From the NCBI RefSeq assembly GCF_002086635.1, contig NZ_MVHD01000026.1:1-64000 (forward strand): 64,000 bases of DNA, written 5' to 3'. This stretch comes from Mycobacterium alsense. GTDB taxonomy: Bacteria; Actinomycetota; Actinomycetes; Mycobacteriales; Mycobacteriaceae. Under the pieces are notes generated by a model, which saw nothing but the letters and a program-made list of their open reading frames with translations, searched no databases and had not been told where the DNA came from. Positions 52,829 through 60,422 of the stretch are shown piece after piece. Every line of letters starts with the position of its first letter. Within the stretch, counting starts at the first letter, position 1. The translations under genes were made by a program, and so were the position numbers.

Positions 52829-55141
52829 ATGTCAACCGAAACAGTGCTCAGCGAATATGCCTCGGACATCTCGGCTTTGCGCCTCGGCGACGCCGAAGAG
52901 GCCGGTGGCAAGGGCGCGAACATGGGGGAACTGGTCGCCGCCGGCCTCCCGGTTCCGCCCGGGTTCGTCCTGCTGCGCGGCAGCTATCTGGCCTCGATGC
53001 GGGCCGGCGGTGTGGACACGGAACTCGCCGCCCTACATCGCGAGGCGCTCGCGCAGGTCGACAACGGCGCACGTTTGTCGGAGCTCTGCCGGCGAATGCA
53101 GAGCCTCGTCTTCGCGGCCGGGGTGAGCGACGACGTCCGCGATCAGCTGCTGAATTCCTACCGCAGGCTCGGAACCGATTGCGTCGTGGCCGTGCGTTCG
53201 TCGGCGACCGGCGAGGACGGGCGCGACGCCTCGTTCGCGGGCATGAATCGGACACTGACCAACGTGACGGGTGAGGACGCGCTGCTCCAGGCCGTCAAGC
53301 AATGCTGGGCCTCGCTGTTCAGCCCGCGGGTGCTCACCTACCGGGCCACCCGGGGCTTCACCGCCGATCCCGCGATGGCCGTCGTCGTGCAGGAGATGAT
53401 CGCCTCCGAGCGATCCGGGGTCGCCTTCACCTCCGACCCCAGCACCGGCGATCCCGACCATGTCGTCATCGAAGCCGCCCTCGGCCTGGGCGAGGTCGTG
53501 GTGTCCGGAAAGGTCCAGCCCGACACCTACGTCGTCGACAAGAATTCACTACAGGTGATCGAGGTCAAGGTCGGCCAGCAGGCGTTCAAGATCGAGCGCG
53601 GCCCCGAGGGACGCGACGTCGTCGTCGAACTGGACGCCGCGCAGGGCCAGGCGCGCGTCCTGGACGACTCGTCGTTGCGTCGTGTCGCCGAACTGGCGAT
53701 CGCCGTCGAAGCTCACCACGGCTGCCCGCAGGACGTCGAATGGGCGATCGCCTCCGGCAAGACCTGGTTGGTGCAGGCCAGGCCCATCACCACGCTCGGC
53801 ACCGCAGCCCGGGATCCGGGTGCCGACGGGGTCCTGCTACGCGGACTGCCCGCCGCTCCCGGTGCGGCGTCCGGAAAAGTGCGCGTGCTGCGCACGCCGG
53901 AAGAGGGCGCCCGGCTGGTCGACGACGAGATTCTCGTCGCCCCCATGACCAACCCCGATTGGCTGCCGGCGATCCGCCGCTCGGCCGCGCTGGTGACCGA
54001 GACCGGCGGCATGACCTGCCACGCGGCGATCGTGGCGCGCGAGCTCGGGGTTCCGTGCGTGGTGGGTGCCAGGGACGCGACCGGCGTGCTGCACGACGGC
54101 CAAACGGTCACCGTCGACGGCGGGCGCGGCACCGTCAGCAATGTCAGCGCCGGGGGCATCGACCGGCAGCCGCGCGTCACCGGGGTCTCGGCGCCGGGCG
54201 CGCCCGCGGCGGCCGTCGCAGTCGCCGAGACGACCGGCACCAAGATCTACGTCAACCTGGCCATACCCGACACGGCCGAAGCGGTCGCCGCACAGGATGT
54301 CGACGGCGTGGGCCTGCTGCGGGCCGAATTCATGCTCACCGAGGCACTTTCGGGGAGGCACCCGCGTGACCTGATCGCCAACGGCGAGCAGGCCAAGCTG
54401 GTCGACGCCATGGTGGTCTCGATCGGCCGCATCGCCTCGGCCTTCGGCACCCGCCCGGTCATCTACCGCGCCACCGACTTCCGCAGCAACGAGTTCCGCG
54501 GCCTGCGCGGCGGCGAAGCCTACGAACCGGTCGAGCACAATCCGATGATCGGCTACCGCGGCTGCTACCGGTACATCAGCGAGCCGCATTTGTTCGCCCT
54601 GGAGCTCGAGGCGCTGGCCCGGGTGCGGGAACAAAATCCCAACGTGCACCTGATGATTCCGTTCGTGCGGACGCGCTGGGAATTGGAAGCCTGCCTGTCC
54701 CTGGTCGACGGGAGCCCGCTGGGCGCCCAGCGCGGGCTGCATCGCTGGGTCATGGCCGAAGTGCCCTCGGTGATGTATTGGCTTCCGGAGTACATCGGGC
54801 TGGGCGTGGACGGGGTGTCCATCGGCAGCAACGACCTCACGCAACTGGTCCTCGGGGTTGACCGCGACTCCGATATCTGTGCCGAGCTGTTCGACGAGTC
54901 CGACGGTGCGGTCCTGGATGCCATCGGCCAGATCGTGGCGACGGCGCGCAAACACCGCATCACCTCGTCGCTGTGCGGTCAGGCGCCCTCGACGAACCCG
55001 AGCTTCACCGAGCACCTCGTCCGCATGGGGATCACCTCGGTGTCGGTCAACCCCGACGCGGCCGCAGCCACCCGGCGGGCGGTCGCGGCCGCCGAGCGTC
55101 GGTTGCTGCTGGAATCGGCGCTGGCGGTCAACCGCCGCTGA
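52829..55141 (+). CDS. ppsA: Phosphoenolpyruvate synthase/pyruvate,water dikinase-like
   Basis: 770 residues. The N-terminal ATP-grasp domain has GGKGANMGELVAAGLPVPPGFVL and VAVRSSATGEDGRDASFAGM; the phosphohistidine domain has ETGGMTCHAAIVARELGVPC with His398; the C-terminal PEP/pyruvate barrel has RATDFRSNEFRGLRGG, DGVSIGSNDLTQLVLGVDRDS and SSLCGQAPS with the catalytic Cys. It interconverts pyruvate and PEP with ATP (gluconeogenic direction). The gene follows the Rv2004c-like gene by 12 bases, so it is probably induced with the dormancy operon. Its presence in this operon differs from the M. tuberculosis order I recall. Confidence 0.9.
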   Translation: MSTETVLSEYASDISALRLGDAEEAGGKGANMGELVAAGLPVPPGFVLLRGSYLASMRAGGVDTELAALHREALAQVDNGARLSELCRRMQSLVFAAGVSDDVRDQLLNSYRRLGTDCVVAVRSSATGEDGRDASFAGMNRTLTNVTGEDALLQAVKQCWASLFSPRVLTYRATRGFTADPAMAVVVQEMIASERSGVAFTSDPSTGDPDHVVIEAALGLGEVVVSGKVQPDTYVVDKNSLQVIEVKVGQQAFKIERGPEGRDVVVELDAAQGQARVLDDSSLRRVAELAIAVEAHHGCPQDVEWAIASGKTWLVQARPITTLGTAARDPGADGVLLRGLPAAPGAASGKVRVLRTPEEGARLVDDEILVAPMTNPDWLPAIRRSAALVTETGGMTCHAAIVARELGVPCVVGARDATGVLHDGQTVTVDGGRGTVSNVSAGGIDRQPRVTGVSAPGAPAAAVAVAETTGTKIYVNLAIPDTAEAVAAQDVDGVGLLRAEFMLTEALSGRHPRDLIANGEQAKLVDAMVVSIGRIASAFGTRPVIYRATDFRSNEFRGLRGGEAYEPVEHNPMIGYRGCYRYISEPHLFALELEALARVREQNPNVHLMIPFVRTRWELEACLSLVDGSPLGAQRGLHRWVMAEVPSVMYWLPEYIGLGVDGVSIGSNDLTQLVLGVDRDSDICAELFDESDGAVLDAIGQIVATARKHRITSSLCGQAPSTNPSFTEHLVRMGITSVSVNPDAAAATRRAVAAAERRLLLESALAVNRR

Positions 55142-55160
55142 GACGCGCCTGAGACGCGCC
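55139..55160 (+). repeat. 11-base tandem duplication at the ppsA stop
   Basis: TGAGACGCGCC occurs twice in tandem; the first copy contains the stop codon. Probably slippage; no known role. Confidence 0.7.
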
Positions 55161-55186
55161 ATCGCGGCGGCGGCGCGGCGAGTTTA

Positions 55187-55220
55187 GGGTCGAACGCCCG
55201 GCGCCCGAGGACCAACGACC
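55187..55220. promoter_or_regulatory. Two DosR-like boxes before the ketoacyl-synthase/tgs1 operon
   Basis: GGTCGAACGCCC (55188-55199) and GGACCAACGACC (55209-55220), centres 21 bases apart (two helical turns), 90-120 bases before the first gene of the lipid operon. Confidence 0.6.
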
Positions 55221-55309
55221 CTGTCAGCGCGACGACCCGAATTCATAAGGTCGACTCGAGACAAGGCGTTGACCCGGTGGCGAAGGCGCCGGATTCCGGA
55301 GGTGGGACG

Positions 55310-56413
55310 ATGCCGCGGCGTTGGCTGGTGATGGAGACCGCTGGAGACGGTGCTTCGGCACCGTTTGTCGCCCGGCTGGCCGGCGCGGGCCGGCACCTGC
55401 CCGAAACCCGCCTTACGACAGACGAATTGATGGCGACCACCCGCCACCGCACCCACATCGATTTGGAGCGGCTGACGGGAATCCGCGAGCGCCGCGTCTC
55501 GGTGGGCGACGAGGATTCCTATAGCCTTGCCACCTCGGCGGCGCTGAACTGTCTGGCCACCGCGCAACAGGACCCGGGAGAGCTTGACGTGGTGATCAGC
55601 TGCAGCATAACGAAATTCCGCGGCGGCCTGACCCAATGGCTCGAGCCGACGATGAGCGGTGCGGTGGCCCGCGCGATCGGGGCGCCGCAGGCGATGACCT
55701 TCGACGTGTCCAACGCCTGCGCCGGAATGCTCACCGGGGTCACCATTTTGAACAACTGGATCCGGCAGGGCGCCATCAAGCGGGGGCTGGTCGTCAGCGG
55801 GGAATACATCTCGCAGCTCAGTCACAACGCGGCACGCCACATCCGCAACATCATGAGCAAAGAGCTCGCCTGCCTGACACTTGGTGACGCCGGCGCGGCC
55901 CTGCTGCTGGAGAGGGCGCCCGCCGGCTCCGCGGGCATCGCGCTCGCCGGGTTCACCACGGTCGCGGATTACAGCCGGCTGTGCCTGGCCTATCCCCAGG
56001 GCCACGACCCCGGCGCGCGCATGTTCACCAACTCCCGTGCCATCCAGAAGGCCGCGATCGCCGACACCCCGCTCCTGCTCAACGAGGTGCTCGACGCCGT
56101 CGGCATCTCGATTCACGACATCGACCACGTGATCACCCACCAGACCTCGGCGCGTGCCATCCGAAAGGGCATGGCTCGCATGGCGGAGACGTTCGGCGAC
56201 AGCCCGCGGCACGACGCCGTGATCACCGTCGACCGCTATGGCAACACGGCGTCGACGACCCACACGGTGGCACTCGTCGAGGAACTCGAGGCCCGAAACA
56301 TCCAGCCGGGAGAACGGGTTGCATTGCTCGCGTTGGCCTCTGGATTGGAAATCGGCGTGGTCGTGCTGACCCTGGATGAGGATTTGGTGAACCGCTATGG
56401 GCACGGTCATTGA
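55310..56413 (+). CDS. 3-oxoacyl-ACP synthase III-like (thiolase fold) protein
   Basis: 367 residues. FabH-type Cys-His-Asn triad is complete: FDVSNACAGMLTGV (Cys), VITHQTSARAIRKGM (His) and DRYGNTASTTHTVALVEEL (Asn). The N-terminal GAGRHLPETRLTTDELM and LTGIRERRVSVGDEDSYSLA are typical of KAS III homologues. ATG 55310 is chosen for its GGAGG site; an in-frame GTG at 55277 is possible. It overlaps the next gene by 17 bases and leads a lipid operon ending with the Tgs1-like acyltransferase. Product chain length unknown. Confidence 0.88.
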   Translation: MPRRWLVMETAGDGASAPFVARLAGAGRHLPETRLTTDELMATTRHRTHIDLERLTGIRERRVSVGDEDSYSLATSAALNCLATAQQDPGELDVVISCSITKFRGGLTQWLEPTMSGAVARAIGAPQAMTFDVSNACAGMLTGVTILNNWIRQGAIKRGLVVSGEYISQLSHNAARHIRNIMSKELACLTLGDAGAALLLERAPAGSAGIALAGFTTVADYSRLCLAYPQGHDPGARMFTNSRAIQKAAIADTPLLLNEVLDAVGISIHDIDHVITHQTSARAIRKGMARMAETFGDSPRHDAVITVDRYGNTASTTHTVALVEELEARNIQPGERVALLALASGLEIGVVVLTLDEDLVNRYGHGH

Positions 56414-57317
56414 TCGAATCGAACTCGCGCACCCGCGCTGGCGCGACCGCCACAGCGCGCTGCATCTCGCGGTAACCGCCGCAAAGGACTGCCTGCATCG
56501 GGCCGGATGCGACCCCGACGAGCTGGATCTGGTCGTCAATGCCGGAATCTACCGCGACCGCAACCTGGGCGAGCCGGCGCTGGCCGCGTTGATTCAACAC
56601 GACATCGGCGCCAATCCCGAGGATCCGCACGCCGGCGCACATGGCACGTTTTCGTTCGATATCGCCAACGGCGCCTGCGGCGTGTTGACCGCGCTGCAGA
56701 TCGTGGACGGGTTCTTGCGGGCGCACAGCATCCGCCGGGCACTCATCGTGGCCAGCGACGCCGATCCGGGGCACAAGATGAGCGAGCACTTCCCGTTTTC
56801 GGCGGTTGGGGCGGCCCTACTGTGCCGATGGACCGACGACGACTGTGGATTGAGCCGCGTGTCCTGGGTGAATGCCGACGGCGCGGCCGGCGGCACCGAG
56901 GCCTTCGCCGCCACCGTCGGATTCGAAGACGCCCGCACCGTGTTGCGATTCAGTCAGTCAGCGATGATGGACGACCGATTCGCCGCGGCGGCCGCCGAGG
57001 CGGCGCGCGCGTGCCTGGATGCTCAGCGCATGCGGCTCGCCGACATCGACCTGATCGTCGCGGCCCCGCCCCACCCCGAGTACCGCGCCGCGCTGAGCGC
57101 CCTGCTGGGGGTGCCGACCGAAAAGATCTGCGTCGCAGACGATCAGCGCATCCACACCGCCGCGCTGGCCGCGGCGTTCCAGCGGGAGGCCGAGAGCCTG
57201 CCGGACCGAGCGCGGATCCTGTTCGTCGCCGCCGGAGCGGGGATCACCGCCGGTGCCGCCCTGTACAGCCGCCAACCGGCCCCCTCGGAAGGGGAAGGAC
57301 TCCAATGGAACGATTGA
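56397..57317 (+). CDS. Divergent KAS III-like protein
   Basis: 306 residues, same thiolase fold but shortened N-terminus. The nucleophile block FDIANGACGVLTALQIV keeps Cys. VAAPPHPEYRAALS aligns with the His block and keeps His. In the Asn block, DDQRIHTAALAAAF aligns with DRYGNTASTTH, so Asn is replaced (His in the alignment by eye). It may be a partner subunit of the preceding enzyme or have altered chemistry, as in non-identical KAS pairs. Overlaps its neighbours at both ends (17 and 13 bases). Confidence 0.8.
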   Translation: MGTVIDRIELAHPRWRDRHSALHLAVTAAKDCLHRAGCDPDELDLVVNAGIYRDRNLGEPALAALIQHDIGANPEDPHAGAHGTFSFDIANGACGVLTALQIVDGFLRAHSIRRALIVASDADPGHKMSEHFPFSAVGAALLCRWTDDDCGLSRVSWVNADGAAGGTEAFAATVGFEDARTVLRFSQSAMMDDRFAAAAAEAARACLDAQRMRLADIDLIVAAPPHPEYRAALSALLGVPTEKICVADDQRIHTAALAAAFQREAESLPDRARILFVAAGAGITAGAALYSRQPAPSEGEGLQWND

Positions 57318-58726
57318 GCGCCCTCGACGCCGCCTTCCTCGAGGTCGAAGACTCCGATCCGCACGTCAGCCTGGCGGTCGGTGGTGTGTCCGTGATGGAG
57401 GGGCCCGCTCCCGCCTACGACGAGCTGGTTGCCGCCTTCGCCGAACGCGTGTCGACCATCCCGCGATGCACGCAGCTCTTGCGGACCCACCCGCTGGATC
57501 TCGGTGCACCCGAATGGGTGGACGACCCGAACTTCGACATCACGCGCCACCTGCATCGCCTCGCGCTGCCGCAACCTGGCGGCGACGCCGAACTGTTCGC
57601 GGTGGTCGCGACCATCATGGAGCGTCGGCTCGACCGCGAACGCCCGTTGTGGGAGTGCTACGTCATCGAGGGCCTGAGCGATGACCGGTGGGCCCTACTG
57701 ACCAAGATTCACCACTGCATCGCCGACGGCATCGCGACGACGCAGATGCTGGCGAGGTTCGGTGACGGCGGGGGCAATCGCGGCGACGCAAGCACTTTCG
57801 CCACCGAGATCCGCGCCGCCAAGGAGCCGGCCGGGGCCGGCCTGCATTGGCCCAAGCTGAGCTTCAACCCCTGGAGCTGGGTGAGCGGCATCGGGCGAGG
57901 GGTGTTCGCCGCGGCGGCGATGGCCGAGCACGCCGCTGTCGGTGCGGCCGAACTCACGGCCGACATGTTGAGCCCCGCTTCGGAGTCGTCGTTGCACGGG
58001 CCCATCACGACGATGCGACGCTTCACGGCGGCCCGGGTCCGGCTCGCCGACCTGCGGCAGGTTTCCCGGGCTTTCGGGGTGACCCTCAACGACGTGGCGC
58101 TTGCGGCCATCACCGACAGCTACCGCAAGATGCTTCTCGGTCGCGGGGAGCGGCCCGGGCACAACTCGCTGCGCACGCTGGTTCCGGTATCCGTTCGCCC
58201 GACGGACCACTTCGACACGACGGACAACCAGGTTTCGGCGATGCTTCCGTTGTTGCCCGTAGACGAGCCCGATCCCGTCGAGCAGTTGCGGCTGGTGCAC
58301 CGTCGCCTCAGCCGGGCCAAAGCCAGCGGCCAACGAGAGGGGGGTAGCGCGCTGTTTTCGGCGGCAGGCAATGTCCCATTCGTGTTCTCCGCGTGGGTGA
58401 TTCGGCTACTCGCACGGCTACCCCAGCGTGCGGTGGTCGCGGTGACGACCAACGTTCCCGGTCCGAGAAAACGACAGAAACTGATGGGCCGGCGGGTGCT
58501 GGAGATATTGCCGATCCCCCCGATCGCGCTGCGATTGCGCACCGGCGTCGCGATGCTCAGTTATGCCGACATGTTCATCTTCGGCATCACCGCCGACTAC
58601 GACACCGCGCCCGACATCGAGGCGCTCGCAACGGGAATCGAGAACGGTGTCGCGCAGTTGGTGACGGCCAGTCGCACGCGGGAACGCAGGCCAGCGCGGG
58701 CCGCGCAAAGCCGCTGGCCGACCTAG
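57305..58726 (+). CDS. tgs1: Wax ester synthase/diacylglycerol acyltransferase, Tgs1-like
   Basis: 473 residues. The catalytic HHxxxDG is LTKIHHCIADGIATTQML; other blocks are MERLSALDAAFLEVED, FDITRHLHRLALPQPG, RPLWECYVIEGL, TLNDVALAAITDSYRKML, SLRTLVPVSVRP and TTNVPGPRKRQKLMGRRVLEILPI. It closely follows M. tuberculosis Tgs1 (Rv3130c), the main triacylglycerol synthase of dormancy. It esterifies acyl-CoA with diacylglycerol or long alcohols at the membrane or lipid droplet. ATG 57305 follows an AAGGGGAAGGA site within the KAS III-like gene. Confidence 0.92.
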   Translation: MERLSALDAAFLEVEDSDPHVSLAVGGVSVMEGPAPAYDELVAAFAERVSTIPRCTQLLRTHPLDLGAPEWVDDPNFDITRHLHRLALPQPGGDAELFAVVATIMERRLDRERPLWECYVIEGLSDDRWALLTKIHHCIADGIATTQMLARFGDGGGNRGDASTFATEIRAAKEPAGAGLHWPKLSFNPWSWVSGIGRGVFAAAAMAEHAAVGAAELTADMLSPASESSLHGPITTMRRFTAARVRLADLRQVSRAFGVTLNDVALAAITDSYRKMLLGRGERPGHNSLRTLVPVSVRPTDHFDTTDNQVSAMLPLLPVDEPDPVEQLRLVHRRLSRAKASGQREGGSALFSAAGNVPFVFSAWVIRLLARLPQRAVVAVTTNVPGPRKRQKLMGRRVLEILPIPPIALRLRTGVAMLSYADMFIFGITADYDTAPDIEALATGIENGVAQLVTASRTRERRPARAAQSRWPT

Positions 58727-59400
58727 ACCGGGCGGCCGTTGCGCACGCGCCGGTGCGCGGTCAGCAGCAAGTGGTCGAACTCCGATCGCGAGTCGGGGGG
58801 CAGGCCCGCGTCACGAAAGTCCGCCGCTATCCGCTCGGCCAGCAGGCGCAGCTTGACGTTCGCCTCCTGGGAAAGCCACCTGAGCAGGTCGAACGCGGCC
58901 TTCTCGTCGATCTGGTAGATCAGCATCAGCATGCCCTTGGCCTGCTCGATGCCGGCGCGGTTCTCGTTGATCTCCGCGAGCCTCGCGGTGAGCAGATCCT
59001 CGGCGTCGTCCGCCGGCGGCGAGACGTCGATGTAGAACCCCTGCGTCCCGACCACCTCGCCCCGATCGTCGAGAAGCCGGTCGCCGACGACGACGACATG
59101 GTGCACGCGGCCGCCGGTGTCGACGATCCGATGGCGGGCGCTGAACGGCTCGTGGGTGTTGAGGATCTGGTCGATGGTGGCCGCGACCTGCCCGCGGTCG
59201 TCGGGGTGCTTGTGCGCCAGCACGAGTTCGGTGGTCGGGGTGACGGTGCCGGGCTCGTAGCCGTGGATCCGCTGCAGTTGCTCGGACCATTCCCATCGCT
59301 GGTCGGCGAAATGGAAACGGAACCAGCCCGCGCGCTGCGGCGCGGCCGCGGTCGACACCTGCTCGATCTGCCGCGTCTGGCCGTCACACTGCCGGTTCAT
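58723..59400 (-). CDS. PAS-ANTAR regulator
   Basis: 225 residues. A PAS domain (about 25-125) with WSEQLQRIHGYEPGTVTP, HPDDRGQVAATIDQIL and VVVGDRLLDDRGEVVGTQGFYIDV is followed by an ANTAR RNA-binding domain: RAGIEQAKGMLMLIYQIDEKAAFDLLRWLSQEANVKLRLLAERI. ANTAR proteins bind paired-hairpin RNA and prevent transcription termination. Its stop overlaps that of the convergent tgs1 by four bases. A GC-rich hairpin lies just upstream of its start (59422-59452). Confidence 0.88.
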   Translation of the reverse strand: MNRQCDGQTRQIEQVSTAAAPQRAGWFRFHFADQRWEWSEQLQRIHGYEPGTVTPTTELVLAHKHPDDRGQVAATIDQILNTHEPFSARHRIVDTGGRVHHVVVVGDRLLDDRGEVVGTQGFYIDVSPPADDAEDLLTARLAEINENRAGIEQAKGMLMLIYQIDEKAAFDLLRWLSQEANVKLRLLAERIAADFRDAGLPPDSRSEFDHLLLTAHRRVRNGRPV

Positions 59401-59421
59401 CTCTGACCTCCCCCGGCGACG

Positions 59422-59452
59422 GGGCGGCGGCCCGAAAGCCGGGCCGCCGCCC
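59422..59452 (-). terminator. GC-rich stem-loop between hsp18 and the PAS-ANTAR gene
   Basis: A perfect 12-bp stem, GGGCGGCGGCCC with GGGCCGCCGCCC, around a 7-base loop. No T-run follows in either direction, so this is either a GC-only mycobacterial-style terminator for hsp18 or an RNA structure used for ANTAR-dependent readthrough. Confidence 0.5.
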
Positions 59453-59465
59453 GTGGGCCGGTTGC

Positions 59466-59915
59466 TCAGGCGTCGATTACCTCCCGCTCGGGGGCGTTCT
59501 CGTCGATGGCCCGGTGACCGTTGCCGCGGTCGACCGAAATCTTGCGCGGCTTGGCCTTTTCGGCCACCGGTATGGTCAGCCTGAGGACGCCCTCGCGATA
59601 GGCCGCCGCGATCTTGTCGGTGTCGAGGTTTTCGCCGAGCACGAGCTGGCGGCTGAACACCCCGCGTGGCCGCTCGGTGGCCAGCATCTCGCGGTCGGGG
59701 TCGACCGCCGGGCGCTCGGCGCGCACGGTCACCACGTTGCGCTCGATGTCGATGTCGAGCGTGTTGGTGTCGATGCCGGGCAGGTCGAATTCGACGACGA
59801 ACTGTTCTCCGTCGCGCCAGGCATCCATCGGCATCACCGCGGGCCGGGCGGCCGTGCCGAGCACCTGCTGGGCGAAGCGGTCCAGCTCACGGAAGGGATC
59901 GGTACGCATCAGCAT
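59466..59915 (-). CDS. hsp18: Small heat shock protein Hsp18 (18-kDa antigen type)
   Basis: 149 residues. [55 protein letters not shown] and [19 protein letters not shown] match the M. leprae 18-kDa antigen almost residue for residue. The alpha-crystallin domain ends with [19 protein letters not shown] 59915 matches that homologue and has GAGAGG at normal spacing; GTG 59924 is also open. Distinct from hspX and without a DosR box. Diverges from a MerR-like regulator. Confidence 0.95.
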   Translation of the reverse strand: MLMRTDPFRELDRFAQQVLGTAARPAVMPMDAWRDGEQFVVEFDLPGIDTNTLDIDIERNVVTVRAERPAVDPDREMLATERPRGVFSRQLVLGENLDTDKIAAAYREGVLRLTIPVAEKAKPRKISVDRGNGHRAIDENAPEREVIDA

Positions 59916-59937
59916 GGCGGTCACCTCTCACTCCAAT

Positions 59938-60029
59938 CTGTCGAGTATGAAGTGGATTAATGTGTGTCTCACGACATAGATTTCTTATATCATCCTCGAC
60001 AGATGAGTGCAAGTGTGATACATAGATTT
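59938..60029. promoter_or_regulatory. hsp18/merR-like divergent control region with two sets of repeats
   Basis: An AT-rich island. CTGTCGAG (59938-59945) is repeated inverted as CTCGACAG (59995-60002). ACATAGATTT occurs twice in direct orientation (59974-59983 and 60020-60029), 46 bases apart. The two sets are candidates for the binding sites of the MerR-like protein; the classic HAIR sequence of HspR is not seen. Confidence 0.55.
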
Positions 60030-60056
60030 TGTCCGAGTTCGCTGTGGAGGCCTCCG

Positions 60057-60422
60057 ATGACCGAGAACACCACCGACGCCGGGGCGCCCGCGCGCGACCG
60101 GGGAGTGTACGGAATCTCCGTGGCCGCCGAACTTTCCGGCATCCCCGTGCAGTCACTGCGCCTCTACGAACGCCACGGGCTGGTGACGCCGTCGCGCAGC
60201 GACGGCGGGACCCGGCGCTACAGCGCCGACGACCTGGCCCGCCTCCAGCGCATCAGCGCACTGGTCGACGCCGGGGTGAACCTGGCCGGCATCGCGCGCA
60301 TCCTGAGCCTGGAGGACCACAACACCGCGCTATCGACGGCCAACTCCCACTTGCGCTCCACCAATCGGGATCTGCGGGGCGCGGCCAAGCGCTCGTCAAC
60401 CAGGAAGAAGAGCGACGGCTAG
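60057..60422 (+). CDS. MerR-family regulator, HspR-like
   Basis: 121 residues. The MerR helix-turn-helix is YGISVAAELSGIPVQSLRLYERHGLVTPSRSDGGTRRYSADDLARLQRISALVDAGVNLAGIARIL, followed by a short coiled segment LEDHNTALSTANSHLRSTNRDLR and a basic tail. The sequence is that of HspR-type heat-shock repressors. Divergent placement next to hsp18 suggests direct control. ATG 60057 has a GGAGG site. It overlaps the convergent dehydrogenase gene by four bases. Confidence 0.87.
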   Translation: MTENTTDAGAPARDRGVYGISVAAELSGIPVQSLRLYERHGLVTPSRSDGGTRRYSADDLARLQRISALVDAGVNLAGIARILSLEDHNTALSTANSHLRSTNRDLRGAAKRSSTRKKSDG

